64,000 nt of DNA from Flavobacterium sp. IB48 (GTDB taxonomy: Bacteria > Bacteroidota > Bacteroidia > Flavobacteriales > Flavobacteriaceae): contig NZ_JAEFCA010000006.1 of assembly GCF_016405855.1 (NCBI RefSeq), positions 186,001 through 250,000 on the forward strand, in the 5' to 3' direction. Position 1 is the first letter of the stretch. Each line of letters starts with the position of its first letter. Shown here one piece after another: positions 45,498 to 54,014 of the stretch. The notes under the pieces were generated by a model. It was not told the DNA's origin, did not search any database, and worked only from the letters and a program-made list of their open reading frames with translations. The position numbers and the translations under genes were made by a program.

Positions 45498-46219
45498 TGT
45501 GAGAGATTATTATCCTGACATAACCCAACGGTCAAAGCCATTTTAAGCGCCAAAACAAGGTTGTTTTCTGCTCCTGCAACTGTTGTTGCGGCAATTCTTG
45601 AAATACCTGTTTCCCAATCTTTATCCTTTCTCTTTTCTTCATAAACAGAATATCGAACAACGGAAGTAGTAGTTAGGATGATTCGTTTATCATTACTGGT
45701 AAGTACACTACTATTGAGAATACCTGCCTCATAGGAAACAATCATTGAATGGATATCCCCATAGGAATCATCAGTAGCCAAGAGCAGGGAATCGACAAAT
45801 GAGATGAGGCTTATCTTGGCATTGACTCCTAGAGTTGATGCTCCGAGTACATCATTCATCAGATCATCGTGATTTACTATCCAGATAATTTCTGGCAGTC
45901 TGGAAGACAAAGCAGAATCACTTGATAAAGACACTAACTCAGGATGTATCGCTGAAATTGAATCAATTAAAATAGTAATATCTTCAATGGACTGCGAATT
46001 AAAATCGGTCTGGTCCAGAGTTTCCAGGATTTCATTGTGAATGCTTCCTGCGATATCAAATGGATTTGCAGAATTACCAGGTCCGATAACTAATTTCTTT
46101 GCACTTTGTTCTACATGTGCAGTTTTCGTCATTTCTCCTGTATATTCAGCTATATATTCATCTGAACAGGCAATGGTGAACAATGGCAAAATTGCCAGAC
46201 ATACTTTTAAATTTTTCAT
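45494..46219 (-). CDS. Uncharacterised lipoprotein
   Basis: 241 residues with a lipoprotein signal (LKVCLAILPLFTIACSDEY; lipid-attached Cys near residue 18). After a Lys/Gln linker comes the motif NSANPFDIAGSIHNEIL (about residues 50-66), reminiscent of a group of Bacteroidetes lipoproteins, and a helical remainder ending in a hydrophobic segment (NNLVLALKMALTVGLC). No enzymatic motif. It faces the TPR-AraC sensor gene across a divergent intergenic region and may be linked to it. Confidence 0.72.
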   Translation of the reverse strand: MKNLKVCLAILPLFTIACSDEYIAEYTGEMTKTAHVEQSAKKLVIGPGNSANPFDIAGSIHNEILETLDQTDFNSQSIEDITILIDSISAIHPELVSLSSDSALSSRLPEIIWIVNHDDLMNDVLGASTLGVNAKISLISFVDSLLLATDDSYGDIHSMIVSYEAGILNSSVLTSNDKRIILTTTSVVRYSVYEEKRKDKDWETGISRIAATTVAGAENNLVLALKMALTVGLCQDNNLSQ

Positions 46220-46588
46220 GTGTACGTTTGTGTTAAATGTGACTGATTACTTTTTTTTCGTCAGTTCATTTTTCACCCGGGGAAAGCTGAACAGAATCTG
46301 GGATTTAATCCAGATTTTTTGCTTTGAATTCAGAGCCAAAACTAAAAGCGATAACTGAATCCCGCAAATGGTTGCCTGTACATTTCCAGTATTTTGACTA
46401 CCCTTTTTCTGAAAATCGACATACTATTTTGTCTATAACTTTTGTAGGTTTATCCTGTTTTTATTTTTATATTTGACTTATCTAAATTGCACTTAAACCA
46501 CTCATTACCAACAACATGAAATAAATTAAAATTAAATAGCACCCAATAAAAAAACGCCCCAAAACCTAATCAAAACCAAACCTAGCCT
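46220..46588. promoter_or_regulatory. Divergent intergenic region, lipoprotein versus TPR-AraC gene
   Basis: 369 bases between divergently transcribed genes. It should contain promoters for both. No supported gene, no strong hairpin and no clear TAnnTTTG box were found. Confidence 0.4.
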
Positions 46589-48262
46589 ATGAATTCAAAG
46601 TATTTACTTGTAGTATCTTTATGTGCTGTACTTTTTACAAACGCCCAGTCTTTTAAGATTCCTGATTCTCTTAGAAATAGAAATTTTGACTATCTGTTTG
46701 ATCGTATAGAAGACGATAATAACAGTAGTGAACAAAGGTCACTTTACCTCCAGTCATTTTTAATGAAAGCAAAAATGGAAGAACATTGGGAAGAGCTTTC
46801 CAATGCGTACAAGAACTATGTTCACTATTCACCTGATAGACTTAAGCTCATCTATGCCGATAGTATGGTCATAGCAGCTAAAAGATCAAACAGCAATGAA
46901 ATCATTGGATCAGCGTACCTTTCGAAAGGCATTGCGTATTATAGCCAGAAACGGCTTGCAGAAGCAATGGATATTTACTTAATTGCAGACCTTTATATAA
47001 AAAAAACAAACGATAAATACTTAATCTACAAAACGAAATACCGGATTGGACAGATAAAATTATATCTAGGATACTATAATGAGGCAGTTTCAATATTTCA
47101 GCAGTGCATCAGCTATTTTAAGGACTCTAATGATAGAGCGTATTTAGACTCCCTGCATTCATTGGGGATATGTTATAGTAAGATCGGCAATTACGGGCTA
47201 TGCACATCTATCAATGAAACAGGAATTGCCGAAGGGATAAGAATCGGAAATCGTGACATGGAACCATACTTCATACATTCTGAAGGAATAAACCAGTGTA
47301 TGATCCACAATTATGCAATAGGTATCGAAAAAATACAATCTTCATTGTCTGGTATTCGCGCAAATAAAGATTTCTCTAATGTGATGATTGGGTATTTTTA
47401 TATTGGAAAAAGTTACTGGGGTTTAGGCAATAAGGAAAAAGCGCTGGCTTACTTTGAAAAAGTTGACCAGAGCTATATGGAACGGGATTACATGCGTCCT
47501 GATTTAAGGGAAGCGTATGAGTTTATGATCTCCTATTACAAGGACAAAAATATGATTAAAGAACAGCTTAGGTATGTTGAAAAACTACTGGAGGTTGATA
47601 AGAAACTGCACCTGACATATACTTATCTTCAGGGAAAAATCCGTAAAGAATATGGTACTAAGGAGCTTGTTGACGAACAGCAAAAACTTAAAAACTCTCT
47701 TAATATCCGAAAATATAATGATCAGATATCCATTGCTATCATTGGGAGCATGTTCTTATTTATAGTGTATGGGATAGTGAGGCATTTTAAAAACAAAAAA
47801 GAATCAAGAAAGAGATACGAAGAGTTGGTACAAAAAATTGAAAATATGGAAAAAGCCAAAGCTTATAAAGCTGATGACTCAGATTTTTCAATCAGCAAGG
47901 GGGCGGAAGCAGCGGTTTTACATAGTTTGCAAAAATTTGAAAATAGTAAAAAGTTTCTTGAAAGAGATTGGGACCTCACAAAGCTTGCAGGCTATTGTAA
48001 TACCAATACCAAGTATTTGTCACTGATTATTTTGCGGCATAGAGGAAAAAAATTTAACGAATATATTAATGGCCTTAAGATTGATCATATTGCACAAAGG
48101 ATCCGAAGTGAAAAAGTTTTGCAGAAATATAGTCACGAAGCACTTGCTGGGGAAGCAGGATTCAGCACTACCAGAAGGTTTGTTAAAGCCTTTGTTGGAT
48201 GTACCGGGATAACTCCGAAATATTTTATTGAAGAAGCGAAAAAGGAAAATATACGAGGCTAA
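46589..48262 (+). CDS. TPR-repeat sensor with C-terminal AraC-type HTH
   Basis: 557 residues: signal-like N-terminus (YLLVVSLCAVLFTNAQSF), tetratricopeptide repeats over about residues 90-340, one membrane segment (ISIAIIGSMFLFIVYGIV, about 376-393), a short coiled coil and a cytoplasmic AraC DNA-binding domain (LTKLAGYCNTNTKYLSLIIL; LAGEAGFSTTRRFVKAFVG). This one-protein signal-transduction design is common in flavobacteria. The TPRs probably face the periplasm. Signal and targets are unknown; the lipoprotein gene divergent to it is a candidate. Confidence 0.88.
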   Translation: MNSKYLLVVSLCAVLFTNAQSFKIPDSLRNRNFDYLFDRIEDDNNSSEQRSLYLQSFLMKAKMEEHWEELSNAYKNYVHYSPDRLKLIYADSMVIAAKRSNSNEIIGSAYLSKGIAYYSQKRLAEAMDIYLIADLYIKKTNDKYLIYKTKYRIGQIKLYLGYYNEAVSIFQQCISYFKDSNDRAYLDSLHSLGICYSKIGNYGLCTSINETGIAEGIRIGNRDMEPYFIHSEGINQCMIHNYAIGIEKIQSSLSGIRANKDFSNVMIGYFYIGKSYWGLGNKEKALAYFEKVDQSYMERDYMRPDLREAYEFMISYYKDKNMIKEQLRYVEKLLEVDKKLHLTYTYLQGKIRKEYGTKELVDEQQKLKNSLNIRKYNDQISIAIIGSMFLFIVYGIVRHFKNKKESRKRYEELVQKIENMEKAKAYKADDSDFSISKGAEAAVLHSLQKFENSKKFLERDWDLTKLAGYCNTNTKYLSLIILRHRGKKFNEYINGLKIDHIAQRIRSEKVLQKYSHEALAGEAGFSTTRRFVKAFVGCTGITPKYFIEEAKKENIRG

Positions 48263-48414
48263 AACGCTTCTAATTGTACTATTATAACTTAATCAGATAT
48301 TTTTGTAATAATATGCCAAGTAAAGTTTAAAAACAGGAAATAGTTTAACATTTTATTTTCTGCAGCTAAGAAGCAAACTTTTATTTTTGCCGACTAATTT
48401 AATAAAATATTATT

Positions 48415-48588
48415 ATGAAAGATTTAGTAGCAAAAATTAATGCAGAAATCGAAACATTCAAAACAGAATCTGAATCTCTAACTGAGAAAGGCATTAAAGC
48501 AGCTGGAGCTAGAGCTCGTAAATCAAGTTTAGAACTTGAAAAATTATTTAAAGAATTTAGAAAAGTTTCTATTGCAGAATCGAAGTAA
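48415..48588 (+). CDS. Histone H1-like small basic protein
   Basis: 57 residues, MKDLVAKINAEIETFKTESE... with KGIKAAGARARKSSLELEKL in the middle: the short 'histone H1' (Hc1-like) family of Bacteroidetes, DNA-binding by its Lys/Arg-rich AARARKSS segment. A TAnnTTTG-type -7 box (TATTTTTG) lies at 48382-48389 and a terminator at 48610-48640, so it is a separate transcription unit. Probably chromosomal rather than part of the ICE. Confidence 0.85.
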   Translation: MKDLVAKINAEIETFKTESESLTEKGIKAAGARARKSSLELEKLFKEFRKVSIAESK

Positions 48589-48609
48589 TAATTTCTCTTG
48601 ATTTTAATT

Positions 48610-48640
48610 AATCCTTTTAGAATTCTAAAAGGATTTTTTT
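48610..48640 (+). terminator. Terminator after the histone H1-like gene
   Basis: An 11-bp perfect pair, AATCCTTTTAG (48610-48620) and CTAAAAGGATT (48625-48635), with a 4-nt loop and a seven-T run from 48634. Confidence 0.9.
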
Positions 48641-48748
48641 GTCAATCTCTCAAGTAAATTATTCTCAAAATAATCTTATAGTTCACGTATTGTCACTTAA
48701 TCTATCCAAAAAAAAATTATCTCTTAATCCTAAATTTATATCTGCTCT

Positions 48749-49057
48749 TTATTTGGATATGGTCTTTCTAAATATATTAATATCGATATCTCTAAGGGTA
48801 TCATAAATTTTAGAAAAATCTGTAAGCGAGAAACCAATTGCTTCAATAATTAAAAATAATGTCAAAGAATTAGGAATTGATTTTGCATTAAAAGTATCGG
48901 AGACAGTAGCTTTTCTAATATTTGCGGCTAAAGCAATTTTATTGTAGCTCTGCGTACTTGGCAAGCTACCATTGCTTTCTAATAACCTTCGTAGGCTAAT
49001 TGCAATCTTTAATTTAGTATAATCGTCTAACTCCTTTTTCACAATTGCAATTAACAT
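48749..49057 (-). CDS. Small HTH (XRE-like) regulator
   Basis: 102 residues. The segment SYNKIALAANIRKATVSDTFNAKS (about residues 40-63) looks like an XRE-type helix-turn-helix, followed by SLTLFLIIEAIGFSLTDF, the usual fourth helix. Just upstream of its start (49070-49099) is a 12-bp perfect palindrome overlapping a divergent promoter, the natural place for an autoregulatory operator. It probably controls the plus-strand transcript leading to the SusC operon. This is inference from layout. Confidence 0.72.
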   Translation of the reverse strand: MLIAIVKKELDDYTKLKIAISLRRLLESNGSLPSTQSYNKIALAANIRKATVSDTFNAKSIPNSLTLFLIIEAIGFSLTDFSKIYDTLRDIDINIFRKTISK

Positions 49058-49069
49058 TAACTAAAATTA

Positions 49070-49113
49070 TTTATCGGTACGTTTTGGCGTACCGATAAAT
49101 TTTAATATATTTG
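49070..49113 (+). promoter_or_regulatory. Palindromic operator with a plus-strand promoter
   Basis: TTTATCGGTACG (49070-49081) and CGTACCGATAAA (49088-49099) form a 12-bp perfect inverted repeat. Its 6-nt centre holds TTTG (49083-49086), which stands 19 bp before TATATTTG (49106-49113). TTTG-N19-TAnnTTTG is the Bacteroidetes housekeeping promoter pattern, so a factor bound to the palindrome would cover the -33 box. The adjacent HTH gene is the likely source of that factor. Confidence 0.65.
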
Positions 49114-49119
49114 TCTCAT

Positions 49120-49325
49120 TATTACAAGTTTGTAATTTATTATTGCGATTCTTCATGAAAACATTTGAAGCATTCGCTTAGAATCTCGCTTTTGAAAACT
49201 GGTAATTTTTAATTAGGAACGAGATAATAAGTATGATGCTCACGTCTGAGGCGTGGGCTCACTTATTGTTCCTGGGTATACCAGTACCTCAAAGGCAGTA
49301 AGTTGAGTTCCATGCTTTTTTTTAT
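49120..49325 (+). ncRNA. Structured RNA element or attenuator (unrecognised family)
   Basis: Downstream of the promoter above. Bases 49215-49273 fold into one long interrupted stem: AGGAAC (49215-49220) with GTTCCT (49268-49273), AATAAGT (49226-49232) with ACTTATT (49261-49267), and GCTCACG (49238-49244) with CGTGGGC (49252-49258). Smaller hairpins follow (CTGG/CCAG at 49272-49284; CTCA/TGAG at 49288-49307), and the segment ends in a T-run (49315-49323). A tiny frame MKTFEAFA begins at 49155. I recognise no known RNA family; the exact ends are estimates. Confidence 0.5.
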
Positions 49326-49437
49326 AACTCCATTTTACTATTCTATGCCGACGTACAATTATCAGTGAAGCATTTGCAAATCCTAAGTTTAACCTATTAA
49401 AACAAAATTTATTGAGATAAAAACTATTTATTATGCC

Positions 49438-49507
49438 TATTAAGCCGTTGCTTAATACATAAAAAATGATCCTCTACTTCGTCTGGAAAACTAGTATAGA
49501 GGATCAT
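49438..49507. repeat. Two inverted repeats upstream of susC
   Basis: TATTAAGC (49438-49445) pairs with GCTTAATA (49450-49457). ATGATCCTCTA (49466-49476) pairs perfectly with TAGAGGATCAT (49497-49507) around a 20-nt loop. There is no T-run, and they lie 41 to 110 bp before the susC start, so they could be a leader structure or regulator sites. Confidence 0.6.
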
Positions 49508-49547
49508 AGCTAATCGAACTAATGTATAAATTAACCAATCCAATATT

Positions 49548-52500
49548 ATGAATAATTTTTCATTTTACAAGGATGGAAAAGCTTTTTATTGCCTATTTTT
49601 TCTTGGCTTCTTCCTGACTTTTTCATCACTATATGCTAAAAATTCTTTTCGGCATATCTCCAAAATTTTCCAACAATATAAAATACAGGGAACTATCACT
49701 GATGGCATCAATCCTCTGCCGGGTGTAACTATTGCCATAAAAAACAAATTGAACACTTCCATTGTATCGGATTATAGTGGACAATATGCTCTTTTAGCAT
49801 CTCCTTATGATACTTTAGTTGTATCATTTATCGGATTTAAAACCGTCTTGGTCCCAATTAATAATCGAAAAACAGTAGATATTCAATTACAATTCGATAC
49901 GACAACCTTACAAGAAGTAAAAGTTAATGCAGGCTATTATTCGGTTAAAGAAAGTGAGCGCACAGGAAGCATTGCCAAAATAACATCCAAAGATATTGAG
50001 AAGCAACCCGTGAGTAATGTACTGGCAACAATGCAGGGAAGAATGGCAGGGGTAAATATTGTTCAGACCACAGGTGTACCGGGAGGAGGATTTGACATTC
50101 AAATACGGGGACAGAATAGTTTACGCCTGAGTGGAAACAATCCACTTTATATTATCGATGGTGTTCCCTATTCTTCCGATCCTATCGGCACTGGAATTAA
50201 TTCGGCAGTACTGCCCACACAGCCAAACCCACTGAATAGTATCAATCCCGATCAAATCGAAAGTATAGAAGTATTGAAAGATGCAGATGCCACGGCAATT
50301 TACGGATCTCGCGGAGCCAACGGAGTAGTACTGGTCACCACCAAAAAAGGCAAATCAGGAAAAACTAAATTTTCTGCCAAGCTTTCCACAGGAACAGGTA
50401 CCGTAACACGCTTTATGGATCTTATGAACACACAGCAATATCTGGAAATGCGAAGAGAAGCTTTTGCCAATGATGGAATTTCTCCCCCTGATTATGCCTA
50501 TGATGTAAACGGGACATGGGATCAAAGCCGATATACAGACTGGCAAAAAGAACTGCTTGGCGGTACCGCTCTTATTACCGATATCCAAACATCCCTTTCA
50601 GGAGGTTCAGAGCAGACACAATTTTTATTAAGCGGTAATTTTAATAAACAGACCACTGTTTTTCCGGGCGACTTTCATTATAAAAAAGCGAATCTGCACC
50701 TCAACGTCAATCATGAATCTGAAAACAAAAAATTCAGAACGAGCATCTCGGTTGGTTATACAATGCAAAACAATAACCAGCCCCGGATGGATTTAATGCG
50801 TGAAGCCGTGAATATGTCACCTAATGCTCCGGCGCTTTATAACCCGGACGGCACCCTGAATTGGGAAAATAATACGTTCAATAATCCGCTTAGAAATCTC
50901 GAAGGAAAATATAAAGCCGACACAAATGACTTGATTGCAAATGCAATGTTATCCTATAAATTAACAGATAAGTTAGAGCTGAAATCAAGTTTTGGATATA
51001 CTGCACTTGGTAATTCCGAAACCACAGCCAACCCTTCTACAAGATACAATCCTGCCTTTGGGCTGGGTCCTGAATTTTCCACGCTTATTGTAAGCGGTGC
51101 TGATCGCAGCTCATGGATCATAGAACCCCAGCTGAATTGGTACAAAACCATTGGACAGGGAAAAATTGATATTTTGGTTGGAGGTACTTTCCAATCCCAG
51201 CAAAGCAATCAACTGGTACAATACGCTTCTGGATTTCCCAGCAACAGTCTGATTTATAATCTTGCCTCTGCATCAAATATTTTCACGATGGTCAGTGATG
51301 AAACCCAGTACAAGTACCAAGCATTTTTTGGACGGGTTAACTATAACTGGCAGGAAAAATACATAATCAATCTTACAGGACGAAGAGACGGATCAAGCCG
51401 TTTTGGCCCTGCGGATCAGTTTGCAACTTTCGGTGCAGTTGGGGCCGCATGGTTGTTCTCCAAAGAAAATATATTTAAAAACAGTACTGTTTTAAGTTTT
51501 GGAAAACTAAGAACAAGCTATGGACTTACCGGAAATGACCAAATTGGCGATTACCAATATATGGACACCTATGCTTCCACCGGAATTAATTACGGAGGTA
51601 CAATTGGACTACAGCCAACAAGACTGTTCAACCCTAATTTTGGATGGGAAACCAACAGGAAATTTGAAGTAGCACTTGAAACCGGTTTTTTTAATGACCG
51701 CATATTTATAACCGCTGCCTGGTACAGTAATAAATCTTCCAATCAGCTCACAGGAATACCACTGCCGGGTATAACGGGCTTCCCGACTTTACAAGCCAAT
51801 TTGGATGCTACAGTGCAGAACAGGGGAACAGAGCTGACCCTGCGTACAGTGAACATTCAAAGAAAAGATTTTAATTGGAGTACCAATTTTAATTTGACCA
51901 TAGCCAAAAATAAACTCTTGGAATTTCCCAATTTAGAGAGTTCTACCTATGCAAATCAATATGTAATTGGTGAATCACTCAACATTCAGAAAGTCTATCA
52001 TTTTACAGACGTGGACAAACAGACAGGCTTTTACACTTTTGAAGACGACAATGGCGATGGACAGCTAACGGCTACAGAAGATAAAAAAACGATAAAAGAT
52101 TTTAGTCCCGAGTATTATGGCGGATTGCAAAACACGCTCAAATACAAACGCTGGCAATTAGATTTTTTATTCCAATTTGTAAAACAAATCAATTATAACC
52201 AGTCTATTTATTTTGGAGTACCGGGTTCGGGTAGCAATCAGCCTGTAGCTGCACTGGAGCGTTGGCAAAAGGCAGGTGACAGCAAACCTTATCCAATCTA
52301 CACCGACGGTACCAACAGCGCCGCAGTGGATGCCTACTACAAATATTTTGAAAGTGATGGGGCAATCAGCGATGCTTCTTACATTAGGCTGAAAAACATT
52401 TCAATTTCATATGAATTACCTCTAAAAGACTTGCAATGCAGGGTGTTTTTTGAAGGGCAGAATGTACTGACTTTCACCAAATACAAAGGAGCCGATCCTG

Positions 52501-52568
52501 AATTTAAATCTTCAGGTTATCTGCCTCCGCTTCGAGTCCTTTCGGCGGGAATCCAGTTTAGTTTTTAA
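49548..52568 (+). CDS. SusC/RagA-family TonB-linked outer-membrane transporter
   Basis: 1006 residues. A signal segment (about 12-31) is followed by a carboxypeptidase-regulatory-like domain (about 48-110, with INPLPGVTIAIKN), a TonB-receptor plug (LATMQGRMAGVNIVQTTGVP; PLYIIDGVPY; IESIEVLKDADATAIYGSRG) and a barrel ending in the aromatic SAGIQFSF. It imports oligomers with its SusD partner, coded 15 bp downstream. A peptidase gene follows, so the substrate is more likely a peptide than a glycan. No anti-sigma/sigma pair is adjacent; control may come from the upstream HTH-RNA region. Confidence 0.93.
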   Translation: MNNFSFYKDGKAFYCLFFLGFFLTFSSLYAKNSFRHISKIFQQYKIQGTITDGINPLPGVTIAIKNKLNTSIVSDYSGQYALLASPYDTLVVSFIGFKTVLVPINNRKTVDIQLQFDTTTLQEVKVNAGYYSVKESERTGSIAKITSKDIEKQPVSNVLATMQGRMAGVNIVQTTGVPGGGFDIQIRGQNSLRLSGNNPLYIIDGVPYSSDPIGTGINSAVLPTQPNPLNSINPDQIESIEVLKDADATAIYGSRGANGVVLVTTKKGKSGKTKFSAKLSTGTGTVTRFMDLMNTQQYLEMRREAFANDGISPPDYAYDVNGTWDQSRYTDWQKELLGGTALITDIQTSLSGGSEQTQFLLSGNFNKQTTVFPGDFHYKKANLHLNVNHESENKKFRTSISVGYTMQNNNQPRMDLMREAVNMSPNAPALYNPDGTLNWENNTFNNPLRNLEGKYKADTNDLIANAMLSYKLTDKLELKSSFGYTALGNSETTANPSTRYNPAFGLGPEFSTLIVSGADRSSWIIEPQLNWYKTIGQGKIDILVGGTFQSQQSNQLVQYASGFPSNSLIYNLASASNIFTMVSDETQYKYQAFFGRVNYNWQEKYIINLTGRRDGSSRFGPADQFATFGAVGAAWLFSKENIFKNSTVLSFGKLRTSYGLTGNDQIGDYQYMDTYASTGINYGGTIGLQPTRLFNPNFGWETNRKFEVALETGFFNDRIFITAAWYSNKSSNQLTGIPLPGITGFPTLQANLDATVQNRGTELTLRTVNIQRKDFNWSTNFNLTIAKNKLLEFPNLESSTYANQYVIGESLNIQKVYHFTDVDKQTGFYTFEDDNGDGQLTATEDKKTIKDFSPEYYGGLQNTLKYKRWQLDFLFQFVKQINYNQSIYFGVPGSGSNQPVAALERWQKAGDSKPYPIYTDGTNSAAVDAYYKYFESDGAISDASYIRLKNISISYELPLKDLQCRVFFEGQNVLTFTKYKGADPEFKSSGYLPPLRVLSAGIQFSF

Positions 52569-52583
52569 TTTAAAATAGAAAAC

Positions 52584-54014
52584 ATGAAAAATTTAAACAT
52601 AAATAATTTGCACACGGGGAATTCCAGCACTGGAATCTGGAATTCAGCTTTTTGGAAATTCCCCCTATTGCTGTTTGTTCTAATGATAAATGCCTGTGAT
52701 GATTTTGTAGAAGTTGATCTGCCGAATTCACAGCTTACAGCCAATGCTGTCTTTGAAGAAAAAGCGACAGCCAATGCGGCCATGACCGATATCTATTCAA
52801 AAATCAGAGATGCGGGACTGCTCACAGGTTCAGCATCAGGATTATCCTTTTTACTGGGAAATTATACTGATGAGCTGAAATTTTACGGGGACCCGCAAAA
52901 TGGCGCTGTTCCCTTTTACAACAATTCCCTGATTGCATCCAATGTCGATGTAAAAGGACTATGGGACAGCAGTTACAATCAGATTTATGCTGCCAATGCA
53001 GTTATAGAAGGCGTACAGGCATCCGCCTCTTTAGCCACTGCTGACAAAAATCAACTAAAAGGGGAAGCGCTTTTCATAAGAGCATTACTGCATTTTTATC
53101 TCACCAATTTATTTGGGGCTGTTCCTTATATCACTACCACAAATTATGAGCAAAACCGACATGCCCAGAAAGTGTCAGTCAATACTGTCTATGCAACTAC
53201 TAAGATCGATTTAGAACTGGCAGTACAGCTTTTACCTGAAAATTACATTTCAGAAGACCGAATTCGTCCTAATAAATATACTGCTCATGCATTACTGGCA
53301 AGAGTGGATCTCTATGCCGGACTTTGGGATGAAGCTTCTAATGAAGCATCGGCAGTATTGAATAATACAGGAGTGTATATTGATGAAGAGGATCTTGATA
53401 AAATTTTCCTTAAAGAAAGTACAGGAACTATTTGGCAGTTAGCTCCCGGCTTTAGCGGTGGGAACACTTTAGAAAGTGTTACGTTTAATTTTACCAGCAC
53501 GCCGCCTCCTTTATCGGCGCTTACCGATGATTTCGTCTCGGTCTTTACTGACAATGACCTGCGAAAAACACATTGGATAAAAGCCGTTTCGGATGGTTCT
53601 GGTATTTGGTATCATCCTTTTAAGTACAAATATTCCGATACTGACTCATCAAGGGAGTATTCGATCATCTTTCGTCTTGCCGAAATGTATCTTATCAGGG
53701 CTGAAGCGCGCGCGCATACAGGTGATTTAATTGGAGCTAAAGAAGACCTGAACAAAATAAGAAGTTCTGCCGGACTTCCGGATACAGAGGCCACTTCACA
53801 AACAGAAATTCTCGATGCCATTCTTCGGGAAAGACAATTGGAATTATTTACCGAATTTGGGCATCGTTTTTTCGATTTAAAACGCTTTAACAAAATTCAG
53901 TCTGTTTTAACAGCCGTAAAAACCGGCTGGGATACCCATGATGCTTTATTTCCGATTCCCGAAGTAGAACTGAATCTCAATGGGAATTTAAAACCTCAAA
54001 ATGCAGGGTACTGA
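52584..54014 (+). CDS. SusD/RagB-family substrate-binding lipoprotein
   Basis: 476 residues. The lipoprotein signal reads FPLLLFVLMINACDDF, with the lipidated Cys near residue 38. SusD/RagB hallmarks include NQIYAANAVIEGV, KNQLKGEALFIRALLHFYLT and the C-terminal RLAEMYLIRAEARAHTGD and RERQLELFTEFGHRFFDLKR. It binds substrate on the cell surface as the lid of the SusC transporter. Its stop overlaps the next start by 1 bp. Confidence 0.93.
   Translation: MKNLNINNLHTGNSSTGIWNSAFWKFPLLLFVLMINACDDFVEVDLPNSQLTANAVFEEKATANAAMTDIYSKIRDAGLLTGSASGLSFLLGNYTDELKFYGDPQNGAVPFYNNSLIASNVDVKGLWDSSYNQIYAANAVIEGVQASASLATADKNQLKGEALFIRALLHFYLTNLFGAVPYITTTNYEQNRHAQKVSVNTVYATTKIDLELAVQLLPENYISEDRIRPNKYTAHALLARVDLYAGLWDEASNEASAVLNNTGVYIDEEDLDKIFLKESTGTIWQLAPGFSGGNTLESVTFNFTSTPPPLSALTDDFVSVFTDNDLRKTHWIKAVSDGSGIWYHPFKYKYSDTDSSREYSIIFRLAEMYLIRAEARAHTGDLIGAKEDLNKIRSSAGLPDTEATSQTEILDAILRERQLELFTEFGHRFFDLKRFNKIQSVLTAVKTGWDTHDALFPIPEVELNLNGNLKPQNAGY

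Noticed and set aside
49120..49547. Guide RNA of an RNA-guided transcription system for susCD
   Set aside because: The idea was attractive because such systems target susCD loci, but no Cas12f-like or sigma-E gene is present in the window.
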